From positions 806,001 to 870,000 of the forward strand of contig NZ_JAAVUW010000001.1 in assembly GCF_018449605.1 (NCBI RefSeq): 64,000 nt of DNA. The letters run 5' to 3'. Source of the stretch: Luteibacter sp. dw_328 (GTDB taxonomy: Bacteria > Pseudomonadota > Gammaproteobacteria > Xanthomonadales > Rhodanobacteraceae). Under the pieces are notes generated by a model. The model did not search any database. It was not told the DNA's origin and saw nothing but the letters and a program-made list of their open reading frames with translations. Made by a program: the position numbers and the translations under genes. Within the stretch, counting starts at the first letter, position 1. Each line of letters starts with the position of its first letter. Positions 1 through 7,903 of this stretch are shown one piece after another.

Positions 1-84
1 ACGCGATTTCTTTTCCTCGGCCGTTTCTGGATGCGAGGGTTGGCCGTGATCGGGGTGGTTGACGTCCTGGCGGTCGTGGGTCAT
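1..84 (-). CDS. N-terminal fragment of an unrecognised small protein (runs off the window)
   Basis: An open frame starts at an ATG (84-82) and stays open to the left edge, giving 28 codons of a hydrophilic, charged peptide (begins MTHDRQDVNHPDHG, ends EEKKSR). A GGAG Shine-Dalgarno-like sequence lies about 8 nt upstream of the ATG. No function can be assigned from this much sequence. It lies on the same strand as the kinase operon, downstream of it. It could be spurious because it is short. Confidence 0.4.
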   Translation of the reverse strand, partial: MTHDRQDVNHPDHGQPSHPETAEEKKSR

Positions 85-172
85 GGCATGCACTCCGGTT
101 GAGGAGTTCATGGGGCGCCGGGAGGGGTGAAGGCTGGGTGGGGGATGCGTCTAGGGGTTCATGGCACAAGCA

Positions 173-194
173 TCGCCGATGAATCGGCTCCTAC
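173..194 (+). repeat. REP-like interspersed repeat, copy 1
   Basis: A 22-nt core (starts TCGCCGATGAATC, ends GGCTCCTAC) is identical here, at 7705-7726, and inverted at 37608-37629. The CCGA-TGAA-TCGG centre can form a small hairpin, as in REP elements. This copy lies just beyond the stop codon of the kinase gene. Confidence 0.7.
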
Positions 195-208
195 GAGGCG
201 GGGCGGCG

Positions 209-2296
209 TCAGGTCGTGCTTCCGCGGGCTCGAGCCAGGGCGGCGGCGAGAACGGCGCGGGAATAGGGCTTATGCAGGAGCTCCACGTCGCTTGGCGCGC
301 CTTTGCCTCCGTGCTGCTGGGCGGTATAGCCCGAAGCCAATACCACGGCGACGCTGGGATAGTTCTCCCGAACGTAGCGCGCGAGGTCCAGCCCGTTGGT
401 CTCGCCGGGCATGATCACGTCACTGAAGACCACGTCGATGTCCGTGCGCTGGGCGAGTACGTCAAGCGCCTGGGCGGCGTCGGCGGCCTCGAGGGTCGTG
501 TAGCCGAGTGCGCCCAGAAGGGCCACGGACACCTCGCGCACGTTGATGTCATCGTCCACGACGAGCACGCGTCCGTCGCCTGCGGCCGTTGGCACCGGGG
601 CCTCGGGCGAGGCGACCGCCACCTCGTCGGTATAGGGCAGGCACAGGTCGATCGTCGTGCCCTGCCCCACTTCACTGGTAACGCTCACGAAGCCGCCCGA
701 TTGCCTCACGAAACCATAAACCTGGCTAAGACCCAGCCCTGTGCCCTTGCCCAGTGCCTTGGTGGTGAAGAACGGATCGAAGATGCGCGCGGCGGTCTCG
801 GGCGTCATGCCCGTGCCGCTGTCGCGCACGCGGAGCACCACATAGGTCCCCGGCTCAGCCGACATTGCCAGCGCCTCGCGCGGCGTCAACGTAGTGAGCG
901 ATGTCGTGATCGTCAGGCGGCCGCCATGCGGCATCGCATCGCGCGCGTTGATCGCCAGATTCAGGATCGCGGTTTCGAGCTGGTGTGGATCGCTTCGGCA
1001 ATACCAACGCTGTGCCGGCCGAGGAAGCTCCAGCGAAACCGTTTCGCCCAGGGCGCGGCCAAGCAGCGTGGCGAAGTCTCGCAGCAGGTCGTCGACGCAG
1101 ACGGGCTGCGCCTGCAGGTCCTGCCGGCGGGAGAAGGCCAATAGCTGCTGGTTCAGACTGGCGCCGCGCTCCACGCCCGCTTTCGCGGCGGCGAAGAAGC
1201 GCTGGGCTTTCGCATTGTCTGCGGGTACGGCGCTCTCCAGCACATCCAGGCTGCCGCCGATGACCATCAGCAGGTTGTTGAAGTCGTGGGCGATGCCCCC
1301 GGTGAGCTGGCCAACGGCTTCCATCTTCTGCGCCTGACGCAGCTGAATCTCCATCAGGCGACGCTCGGTGATATCGCCGACGACACCGACCAGACGTGCC
1401 GGCACGCCGTCGCGATCATAGGTACGGCCTTTGACGTGCACCCAACGATGAGTGGCGGCCTCTCCTGCCGGACGCACGCGCCGCTCGAAATCGAGGACGC
1501 CGGTTTCCATGGCCTGCTCGAAAGCCGCTCTCACCTCGTCCTGTTCATGGGCGAGGAACGGTTGCGACAGCGACTCGAGCGTGCGGCCCTCGGGACCGGC
1601 CTGCGCGAGTCCCAGGATGACTTCAGCCTGCCGTGAAATCGTGACCGTTCGGTCCGCGAGATCGATGTCCCAGCTACCCATGCCCGCCGCATCGAGCGCT
1701 ACCGCAAGGCGATCTTCCACGCTGCGTCGTTCGGCTATTTCGCCGGCCAGTTGCGCATTCGCCGCCGACAGCTCATGGCTGCGCTGCCGGGCGTGCGTGA
1801 GGTCGGTCGCGATCACACAAATGACGCGCGGCATGCCGGGTTCAAAAGGCAATTCGACGGCCGACAGCGTCACCGGAACGACGCGGCCATCGATGCGGCG
1901 AAGACTCACTTCCGCTGCCCTGCCCGCTTCCGCACCCGGGGACAGCATCTCGGCCATCAACGCGGCATCGGCACGCTCCAGATACGGCACGACGGAGCGG
2001 CCGATCATCGACTCGCGCGTCGAGCCCAGCAAGGAAGCGAAGCGTTGGTTGCAGTAAAGGACCACCCCGTCCCCCGTCAGGGTGACGGCACCTTCCTGCA
2101 TGTGTTCAACGAGCACGCGATAGGGCCGGTCGGCACTCTCGAGCGTGTAGATGCGCTGCCCCTCGGGATGGTGGACGACCACCGCGTCGACTTCACCCCG
2201 ACGGATGGCATCCAGCGTTTCTTCCGCCTCGCGCAGCCGTTCCTCGAGCTGTTCGCGGCTGGGCAGTTCGTCTTGCAGGTAATCGTCGCGCACCAT
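209..2296 (-). CDS. PAS/PAS hybrid sensor histidine kinase with C-terminal receiver domain
   Basis: This 695-residue protein lacks clear membrane segments, so it is probably cytoplasmic. In order it has an N-terminal helical stretch (about 10-40), a PAS domain (about 55-170), a second PAS/PAC domain (about 195-315), a HisKA domain with the phospho-acceptor in GGIAHDFNN (His337), and an HATPase with N box LAINARDAM and G boxes DSGTGMT and GTGLGLS. A receiver domain (about 574-692) has acidic pocket VDDD and acceptor Asp626 in SDVIMP. The ATG overlaps the stop of the upstream kaiB-like gene by 1 nt, so it is the last gene of a kaiC-kaiB-kaiB-kinase operon. It plausibly receives or relays Kai output; the ligand sensed by the PAS domains is unknown. 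Confidence 0.93.
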   Translation of the reverse strand: MVRDDYLQDELPSREQLEERLREAEETLDAIRRGEVDAVVVHHPEGQRIYTLESADRPYRVLVEHMQEGAVTLTGDGVVLYCNQRFASLLGSTRESMIGRSVVPYLERADAALMAEMLSPGAEAGRAAEVSLRRIDGRVVPVTLSAVELPFEPGMPRVICVIATDLTHARQRSHELSAANAQLAGEIAERRSVEDRLAVALDAAGMGSWDIDLADRTVTISRQAEVILGLAQAGPEGRTLESLSQPFLAHEQDEVRAAFEQAMETGVLDFERRVRPAGEAATHRWVHVKGRTYDRDGVPARLVGVVGDITERRLMEIQLRQAQKMEAVGQLTGGIAHDFNNLLMVIGGSLDVLESAVPADNAKAQRFFAAAKAGVERGASLNQQLLAFSRRQDLQAQPVCVDDLLRDFATLLGRALGETVSLELPRPAQRWYCRSDPHQLETAILNLAINARDAMPHGGRLTITTSLTTLTPREALAMSAEPGTYVVLRVRDSGTGMTPETAARIFDPFFTTKALGKGTGLGLSQVYGFVRQSGGFVSVTSEVGQGTTIDLCLPYTDEVAVASPEAPVPTAAGDGRVLVVDDDINVREVSVALLGALGYTTLEAADAAQALDVLAQRTDIDVVFSDVIMPGETNGLDLARYVRENYPSVAVVLASGYTAQQHGGKGAPSDVELLHKPYSRAVLAAALARARGSTT

Positions 2297-2595
2297 CAGC
2301 CTCGTTCGGGTGGCCGTGGCGCAAGGTCGAGCCCGGCCAGGACTTTGAGCTCATCGGAGAGGTCCCCGATGATGCGACGCAAAGGCTCGGGCAACACCTT
2401 GACCAGCGTCGGCGTGGCAACGATCTGCAGGTCCCTCGTTGTCTCCGGGCGCTCGTACACATCGATAACCTCGAGCTCGTACCGGCCATCGAGATTCTCT
2501 TCGCAGATTTTGCGCAGGTTTTCGATGGCACGCGTGGAACGGGGCGTGGAGCCGGTGATGAACAGTCGCAGCTGGTAGTGCGGCAACGAGGTCAT
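2296..2595 (-). CDS. kaiB: KaiB-like protein 2
   Basis: This 99-residue protein has a thioredoxin-like KaiB fold. It shares the family signature: [12 protein letters not shown] near the N-terminus, [14 protein letters not shown] in the middle and [17 protein letters not shown] at the end. The start is the ATG at 2595, chosen because it overlaps the preceding kaiB stop by 4 nt (ATGA) and lies where the family begins; the longer upstream extension in this frame is a shadow. Its stop overlaps the kinase start by 1 nt. KaiB proteins bind KaiC and switch its state. This copy departs from canonical KaiB more than its neighbour does (ITGST for VAGxT, an ERPETTRD loop), so it may have a separate partner, perhaps the kinase. 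Confidence 0.88.
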   Translation of the reverse strand: MTSLPHYQLRLFITGSTPRSTRAIENLRKICEENLDGRYELEVIDVYERPETTRDLQIVATPTLVKVLPEPLRRIIGDLSDELKVLAGLDLAPRPPERG

Positions 2596-2912
2596 GTCGC
2601 GGACGACCGCGGGATCATGTCCAGGCCCACGAGGACGCGCTCCGCATTGGACAGGTCGCCGATGACGCGACGCAGCGGCGGCGGCAGGCGCCGGATGAGT
2701 GTGGGGACCGCCACGATCTGGTCGCCCGCAGCCAGCTGCGGCGTCACCTGCAGGTCGACCACTTCGATGGTGTAACGCCCGGCCAGATGCTCTTCGCAAA
2801 GCCGCTTCAGGTTGGCGATGGCCGCCAGCGACTTGGGCGTCTGGCCGGCGACGTACAGGCGAAGGTGAACCTGGCCATCGTCGTCGAGGGGTACGTCGTG
2901 TGCGGCGCTCAC
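2592..2912 (-). CDS. kaiB: KaiB-like protein 1 (canonical type)
   Basis: This 106-residue protein aligns over nearly its whole length with cyanobacterial Kai[45 protein letters not shown] and [15 protein letters not shown] all correspond to the signature segments of that family. It starts at GTG (2912-2910), overlapping the kaiC stop by 4 nt (GTGA), and ends with a 4-nt overlap into the second kaiB. KaiB folds like thioredoxin and binds the CI ring of phosphorylated KaiC. With no kaiA visible, the system resembles the KaiA-less Kai modules of other non-cyanobacteria. Whether it keeps time or works as a stress or redox switch cannot be read from sequence. Confidence 0.93.
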   Translation of the reverse strand: MSAAHDVPLDDDGQVHLRLYVAGQTPKSLAAIANLKRLCEEHLAGRYTIEVVDLQVTPQLAAGDQIVAVPTLIRRLPPPLRRVIGDLSNAERVLVGLDMIPRSSAT

Positions 2913-4618
2913 AGGTCACCTCGCAGCGTCGACATCAGGGATCGGTCGGCATGGCGGTTGGTGGCGTCCACCTCGTCCTGCTCGCCCATCCGGGTCACCT
3001 CGGCCTCTTCGCTCTCCAGCTCGGCCTGCAGTTCGGCGATCTGCCGCTCAACCGCAACACGACGTCGCTCCAGCACCCTCCGGCGGGCCGTGATCCTGTC
3101 CTGCCTGGACTGTTCGGCCTCCCGTTCGCGCGCTTCCTGGGCGACCCGTGCGGTGCCGGTGAGCACACCATCGGGTCCGACGTAAACGGGCACCATCTCG
3201 ATGCCGTGATCCGTCAGGCGGTATTCCCGCAGCTGCTTGGAATGGCTCATGCCGCGTGCCTTCAGCAACGAAAGGACGCGATTGCGTTCGCCGTTGGCCT
3301 CGAGATCGGTCAGCGCAATCCAGATGTCCATGAGCGAGGAAACATCGCGCTCACCGTCCGTCATGGCGTCACCCGTAGACGACAGGGACGTAAAGAGTGC
3401 CGTGATGCCGCGGCTCTTGCAGATGTCGGCCAGTCGCAGCAACGTGGCGTTGACCTCGACCGCGGGGCCACGGAAGGCCGAGATCGGGTCGACCACGATG
3501 ACGCTGGGGTTGTATGTCTCGATATCCCGGTGCATGCGCGCCAGATGCATCTCGAACCCGTAAAGGCTCGGGCGGGCCGCTTCGAACACCAACAGACCCG
3601 CATCGCGGTGTCGCTGCAGGTCGATACCCACCGATCCCATGTTGCGGATGACCTGGGCGGCCGACTCTTCGAAGGCGAAATACAGGCTGCGTTCGCCACG
3701 GGCACATGCCGCGTCGACAAACGAGGCCGCGAGCGTCGATTTGCCCGTACCGGCGGAACCCGACACCAGCACGCTGGAGCCACGGTAGTAACCATGACGT
3801 CCTAGCATGGCGTCCAGTCCCGCGACGCCGGCAGAGATCACCTCCGACGACACCTCGTGCGCCAGCCCCGCCGAGGTGATCGGCAACACGGTCACGCCTT
3901 GCTCGTCGATGAGGAAGGGATATTCGTTGGTCCCGTGGGACGAGCCGCGATACTTGATCACGCGCAAACGGCGTGTCGTCACCTGGTCGATCACGCGGTT
4001 GTCGAGCAGGATCACGCAGTCGGAGACGTACTCCTCGATGCCGTACCGGGTGAGCTGGCCTTCGCCACGCTCCGCGGTCACGATCGCCGTGACGCCCTTG
4101 GCCTTGAGGAAGGCGAAGAGGCGGCGCAACTCCGATCGCAGCGTGGCCGAATCCTCCAGCCCCGCGAACAATGCTTCGACCGTATCCAGGACGACGCGTT
4201 TGGCGCCTATCGTGTCGATCGCGTGGCCAAGACGCACGAACAGGCCTTCCAGATCGTAGTCACCGGCTTGTTCGATCTCTCCACGCTCGAGGCGCACGTA
4301 GTCCACGACCAGCTTTTTTCGCGCGATGAGATCGTCGAGGTCGAAGCCGAGCGAGGCGACGTTGGTGGTGAGCTCGTCCTGGCGCTCCTCGAAGCTCATG
4401 AAGACGCCGGGATCGCCGTGATCTTCGGAGCCCTTGACGAGAAAAGTGATGCCGAAGAGCGTCTTGCCGCAGCCGGCCGCGCCGCACATAAGCGTGGGAC
4501 GGCCTTCGGGCAGGCCTCCGAAGGTGAGCGCGTCCAGTCCGGCAATGCCGGTGGGGGTTTTGCGCAGCGGTGGGGCCTTGTGTGCCCCGGGGTTCTGGGC
4601 GGAGACCTGGTCGGTCAT
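2909..4618 (-). CDS. kaiC: KaiC-type double-domain RecA-like ATPase
   Basis: This 569-residue protein has two tandem KaiC/RecA domains. CI carries Walker A GAAGCGKT (46-53) and paired Glu77/Glu78. CII carries Walker [10 protein letters not shown] (287-295) and Glu317/Glu318. By hand alignment the KaiC autophosphorylation pair (Ser431/Thr432 in Synechococcus) corresponds to Ser427/Ser428 in DVSSLMD, so this looks like a Ser/Ser variant. The C-terminal ~70 residues form a charged predicted coiled coil ([20 protein letters not shown]) where cyanobacterial KaiC has the KaiA-binding tail, fitting the lack of kaiA. It is first in an operon with two kaiB genes and a hybrid kinase. A GAAAGG ribosome site precedes the ATG. 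Confidence 0.95.
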   Translation of the reverse strand: MTDQVSAQNPGAHKAPPLRKTPTGIAGLDALTFGGLPEGRPTLMCGAAGCGKTLFGITFLVKGSEDHGDPGVFMSFEERQDELTTNVASLGFDLDDLIARKKLVVDYVRLERGEIEQAGDYDLEGLFVRLGHAIDTIGAKRVVLDTVEALFAGLEDSATLRSELRRLFAFLKAKGVTAIVTAERGEGQLTRYGIEEYVSDCVILLDNRVIDQVTTRRLRVIKYRGSSHGTNEYPFLIDEQGVTVLPITSAGLAHEVSSEVISAGVAGLDAMLGRHGYYRGSSVLVSGSAGTGKSTLAASFVDAACARGERSLYFAFEESAAQVIRNMGSVGIDLQRHRDAGLLVFEAARPSLYGFEMHLARMHRDIETYNPSVIVVDPISAFRGPAVEVNATLLRLADICKSRGITALFTSLSSTGDAMTDGERDVSSLMDIWIALTDLEANGERNRVLSLLKARGMSHSKQLREYRLTDHGIEMVPVYVGPDGVLTGTARVAQEAREREAEQSRQDRITARRRVLERRRVAVERQIAELQAELESEEAEVTRMGEQDEVDATNRHADRSLMSTLRGDL

Positions 4619-4696
4619 TCGATACCTTTCTTTCTCGGGCTTGTTTATGCCGGGAAAGGGTATCCAGATCGCGTGAAGCGACGGTGATCGGCCCGC

Positions 4697-5194
4697 CTAT
4701 CTCCCGGTCGACTGGTCACCGCGAAGCGTCATGACGGTGCTTGTCACCATCGCAAGGAGTTTGCCGTCCTCACGGGTGATCGCGCATTCGTAGTAGCTGG
4801 TGGTCCTGCCCAGGTGCACGGCCTTCGCCGTGGCCCTGATCGTCGCCTCCCATACGGGGCGGAAGAAGTTAATCCGCAGGTCCACGCTGGTGAACGACTC
4901 GCCTTCCTTGAGGGTCACCGCATGGGCTGTCCCGATCGCGGCATCCGCGATATCGCAAAGCACGCCGCCATGAATGGTTCCCATGGGATTGGCATGTCGG
5001 GACGGATCGGTGCGCATTTCGAGCGTGGCACCACCTTCCTCGATGGCGACCAGACGGAAGCCGAGCGTGGCCGCGATAGGCGGCGGATACGCCATGCGAC
5101 TCGATTCGCCGGGTGCGAGCGTGCCGTCGATGTGTTTTTGCAGGTGCTCGAGAATCGAAAGTGGCATGGTTACTACCGCGCATGACTGATTCAT
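4697..5194 (-). CDS. PaaI-type hotdog-fold thioesterase
   Basis: This 165-residue protein carries the hotdog acyl-CoA thioesterase signature: NPMGTIHGGVLCDIADAAIG, then INFFRPV and a C-terminal GRTTSYYECAITREDGKLLA. Family members hydrolyse acyl- or aryl-CoA thioesters in the cytoplasm; HGG with the following acidic residue is the active-site region. Two starts are possible: the ATG at 5194 used here and an ATG at 5167, which would give 156 residues. The longer frame upstream is not supported. It is 78 nt upstream of kaiC on the same strand, so co-transcription is possible but not required. Confidence 0.85.
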   Translation of the reverse strand: MNQSCAVVTMPLSILEHLQKHIDGTLAPGESSRMAYPPPIAATLGFRLVAIEEGGATLEMRTDPSRHANPMGTIHGGVLCDIADAAIGTAHAVTLKEGESFTSVDLRINFFRPVWEATIRATAKAVHLGRTTSYYECAITREDGKLLAMVTSTVMTLRGDQSTGR

Positions 5195-5232
5195 GACGAT
5201 AGTAATTTGATGAATTCGTCCCTGCAACCGCG

Positions 5233-5979
5233 CTATCGCGATGCCCCTGCATTGGGACGGCGTGCTCCCTCGATGTCCTCCAGCGGCTCCGGCCCCGTTT
5301 CCAGCAGCGCCTTGTGGACCCAGCCACCGACGGCGCCACCCACCAGTGGCACCACCCAGAACAGCCACAACTGGCCCAGTGCCCAGCCACCCTGGAATAC
5401 GGCAACGCCCGTGCTTCGCGCCGGATTCACCGAGGTGTTGGTCACCGGAATGGAAACCAGATGGATGAGCGTGAGCGCCAGGCCGATGGCCAGCGGCGCA
5501 AAGCCGACCGGAGCGCGCTTATGCGTGACGCCAAGGATGACGATGAGGAAGAACGCCGTGAGGACGAACTCGGCAACAGCCGCCGCGGCCAGCGAGAAGC
5601 CGCCGGGAGAGTGCTCGCCGTAGCCGTTGGTGGCGAAACCGAGCGCGACATCGAACCCGGGCTTGCCGCTGGCGATGATGTAGAGCACACCACCGGCAGC
5701 GATGCCACCGATGACCTGGGCGGCGACATATGGGACAACATCCTTCGCCGGGAAACGACCGGCCGCAAAGACACCCACTGTTACGGCAGGATTGAAATGA
5801 GCGCCCGAGATGTAGCCGACGGCATAAGCCATCGTCACGACGGTCAGGCCGAACGCGAGCGCGACGCCTGCAAAACCGATGCCCAGTTCCGGAAAAGCGG
5901 CGGCGAGTACCGCGCTGCCGCAACCACCGAATACCAGCCAGAAGGTACCGAGGAACTCAGCCAACAAGCGCCTGGACAT
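5233..5979 (-). CDS. aqpZ: Aquaporin Z-type water/glycerol channel
   Basis: This 248-residue integral membrane protein of the MIP family has six hydrophobic helices and both NPA boxes (HFNPAVTVG and [12 protein letters not shown]). The N-terminus [25 protein letters not shown] is typical of AqpZ. NPARS followed by a compact loop favours a water-selective channel over a glycerol facilitator, though the selectivity residues were not checked by alignment. The ATG at 5979 was chosen because it starts right at the family N-terminus and has GGAG about 8 nt upstream; the open frame extends 16 codons further without homology. Confidence 0.93.
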   Translation of the reverse strand: MSRRLLAEFLGTFWLVFGGCGSAVLAAAFPELGIGFAGVALAFGLTVVTMAYAVGYISGAHFNPAVTVGVFAAGRFPAKDVVPYVAAQVIGGIAAGGVLYIIASGKPGFDVALGFATNGYGEHSPGGFSLAAAAVAEFVLTAFFLIVILGVTHKRAPVGFAPLAIGLALTLIHLVSIPVTNTSVNPARSTGVAVFQGGWALGQLWLFWVVPLVGGAVGGWVHKALLETGPEPLEDIEGARRPNAGASR

Positions 5980-6145
5980 GAGGTGACTCCTTGAGCTGCG
6001 GGTAACAAATACTCGGGGCCTGGGCACCGCAGCGTCATGCGTACAATTACTGTGTCGATGCTAGGTAAGCCTTCGCTAGGTCGCCATGCCCAGGGCATCT
6101 AGCCTCTCGCCATGACCTGATGCCGGCGCCAACGCCACTGAGGCC

Positions 6146-7158
6146 GTGATGCGCGCGGGAGTTCTCTTCAGCGAGTCCATGCACGTCGAGATGCTGCGAC
6201 GCCTGCGGCTGATCCATGTCGACGACCGGCGCGAAGCGACGCGACGCGTCGTCCTGGCGATCACCCTCGGCTGGGTGCCGCTGCTGGTGCTGTCGCTGGT
6301 CAGTGCGAACGCCACGTCGATGCCTTCGTTTATCCGTGACGTAGCCGTACACGCCCGCTTCCTGCTTGCCGTTCCCCTTTTCATCGTGGCGGAATACGTC
6401 GTCCTGCCACGTCTGGAATCGATGGCGACGTATTTCGCCGAGACCAACCTGGTGCCCTACCGCTATGGCAGCGCGGCATGCTGGCCGGCGGCTTCTCGAT
6501 GGCGGGCTGGTGGCACCTCGCCATCAGCCTGCCGCTCCTTCTGGGGCTGGTGCTCGCGTGGCTCTGGCGATTGGGCGTATGGTTCCGGTTCCTCTGGCGG
6601 ATGGCGCATATGGGCCTCTACCTGGTCTCGGCCCACCCCGACCAGACCGGCGGCCTGCAGTTCCTGGCGTACTCGCCGCGAATCCTGTCTACGCTCGCGC
6701 TGCCTATCGGTATTGTCGTTGCCGGCACGCTGGCCAATAAAGTGATCGCGGGTGCATCGCCCATCGGCCACGAGGCGACGCCGATCGTCACGGCCGTGGT
6801 GACGCTCCTGTTGTTTGCCACCCCGCCACTGGTTTTCACACGTGCACTGCTGGTGGCCTGGCGCATCGGCGTCTACCGCTACGGCGACCTCGCCGCGCGC
6901 GCTGGCGAAGTGTTCGAGGCCCGGTGGTTTGCCGAGGGCCAGAAGCTGGACAGCGACCTGCTGGAGCGCCCTGACTTCTCGGCGACAACCGACCTCTACG
7001 CCATCACGGCGAATGTTTATGCGATGCGGACGGCCATCTACGACATTCCCGGCCTGCTATCGATCGTGGTCGCCACGGCGCTTCCGTTCGTGCCGATCTG
7101 GCTCTCCGCCATTCCCTTCTCAACCATCGTCAACCATCTCGTCGACGCGCTTTTCTGA
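6146..7158 (+). pseudogene. Multi-pass membrane protein gene disrupted by a frameshift
   Basis: Two overlapping frames read as one membrane protein. The first (6146 to about 6470) encodes two hydrophobic helices (VVLAITLGWVPLLVLSLVSA and FLLAVPLFIVAEYVV). It then turns into low-complexity Ala/Arg/Trp-rich sequence where a second frame, from about 6463, takes over and continues with at least four helices to 7158. Joining them needs a net shift equal to one missing base (or two extra) near 6455-6480. The joined product is about 335 residues. I do not recognise the family. A small deletion or a sequencing error is equally possible, because the junction shows no clear homopolymer. Its 3' end overlaps the convergent DUF1622 gene by 39 nt. 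Confidence 0.6.
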
Positions 7159-7515
7159 TTCCTCTCGCTGCCAGGGCCACCGTCCCTCCACTTCGAGGAT
7201 CAGCGACCAGCTGAGGAAGGTACGGATGACGACCAGAAGGCCGAGCGAGAGCACGCTCTGCACCGAGCTGTCGAGCGCAATAGTGCGCACGATATCGGCG
7301 GCAACGAGGATCTCCAGGCAAAGCAGCAAGGCCCTGCCCAGTCGCTGCTTGTACTGCTTGTAATGCGCGGGAGGATTAGCGACCCGGCGGAGCAGTCCCG
7401 CGAGGTAGATCGCCGTAGCGGCGACGATCGCGCAGATGATCAGGGCCGTCGCGAGCAACTCGATACCGAGCGCAGCGACCTCGATCCAGGTGTGCGCGCT
7501 GCTGGCGGCTTCCAT
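7120..7515 (-). CDS. DUF1622 family membrane protein
   Basis: This 131-residue protein has three hydrophobic segments (about 12-40, 60-85 and 90-110). Its layout fits the DUF1622 family: an N-terminal helix, a basic loop with YKQYKQRLGRALLLCLEILVAADIVRTI, then VIRTFLSWSLILEVEGRWPW. The function of the family is unknown; it is predicted to sit in the inner membrane. It is convergent with the frameshifted membrane gene, and the two coding ends overlap. Confidence 0.82.
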   Translation of the reverse strand: MEAASSAHTWIEVAALGIELLATALIICAIVAATAIYLAGLLRRVANPPAHYKQYKQRLGRALLLCLEILVAADIVRTIALDSSVQSVLSLGLLVVIRTFLSWSLILEVEGRWPWQREESEKRVDEMVDDG

Positions 7516-7635
7516 GGCGAGCTTTCCCCTGTGGTCGGGTAGAGGGCAGATTGAGGGGCATTGTCGAGCGGCGGGGCGCGTTGCGGCGACCGAGCAATTA
7601 CGGGGGTGGCGACCGTAGAAGTACGGGGGTGGTGA

Positions 7636-7700
7636 TTGGGCTGTGGGGTTGTCCCTTATATTTTATGGTTATTCAATATGTTATGAAACATTGTTCTTGT
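7636..7700 (+). promoter_or_regulatory. AT-rich island, candidate promoter for the fdoGHI-fdhE-selAB operon
   Basis: In an otherwise GC-rich region this stretch is mostly A/T, with TTGGGC (7636-7641) and TATATT (7657-7662) 15 nt apart and further TATG/ATATG steps downstream. This is the most promoter-like sequence upstream of fdoG. The match is loose and the spacing short for a sigma-70 promoter, so the assignment is tentative. Confidence 0.3.
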
Positions 7701-7704
7701 GGAA

Positions 7705-7726
7705 TCGCCGATGAATCGGCTCCTAC
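7705..7726 (+). repeat. REP-like interspersed repeat, copy 2
   Basis: This copy is identical over 22 nt to copy 1 (173-194), and over 24 nt (through CTACAG) to the reverse complement of copy 3. It is intergenic, about 180 nt upstream of fdoG. Confidence 0.7.
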
Positions 7727-7903
7727 AGAGGAGGGATCGCGGTGTTTGGAGGGCAAGAATGTCATCGACCTTGGCGCGATGATCGTGCTACGTTTTTGAC
7801 CAGCAGGCCGGTGTTCCGACACCGCCTCGAAGTAAAGCCGAGCCACGTCGCCGTCCGTTTACCGGTCGGTCTGTCCAAGCCAGGTTTCGAGGGAGCTCAA
7901 GTC

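Larger units (their letters stand above)
7516..7903. other. 388-nt intergenic region ahead of the formate dehydrogenase operon
   Basis: No coding frame here looks real. The interval holds G-rich sequence (7600-7650), a distinctly AT-rich island (7650-7700) and REP-like copy 2 (7705-7726). It separates the divergent DUF1622 gene from fdoG, so promoters for both probably lie here. No convincing FNR- or NarL-type site was found by eye. Confidence 0.6.
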
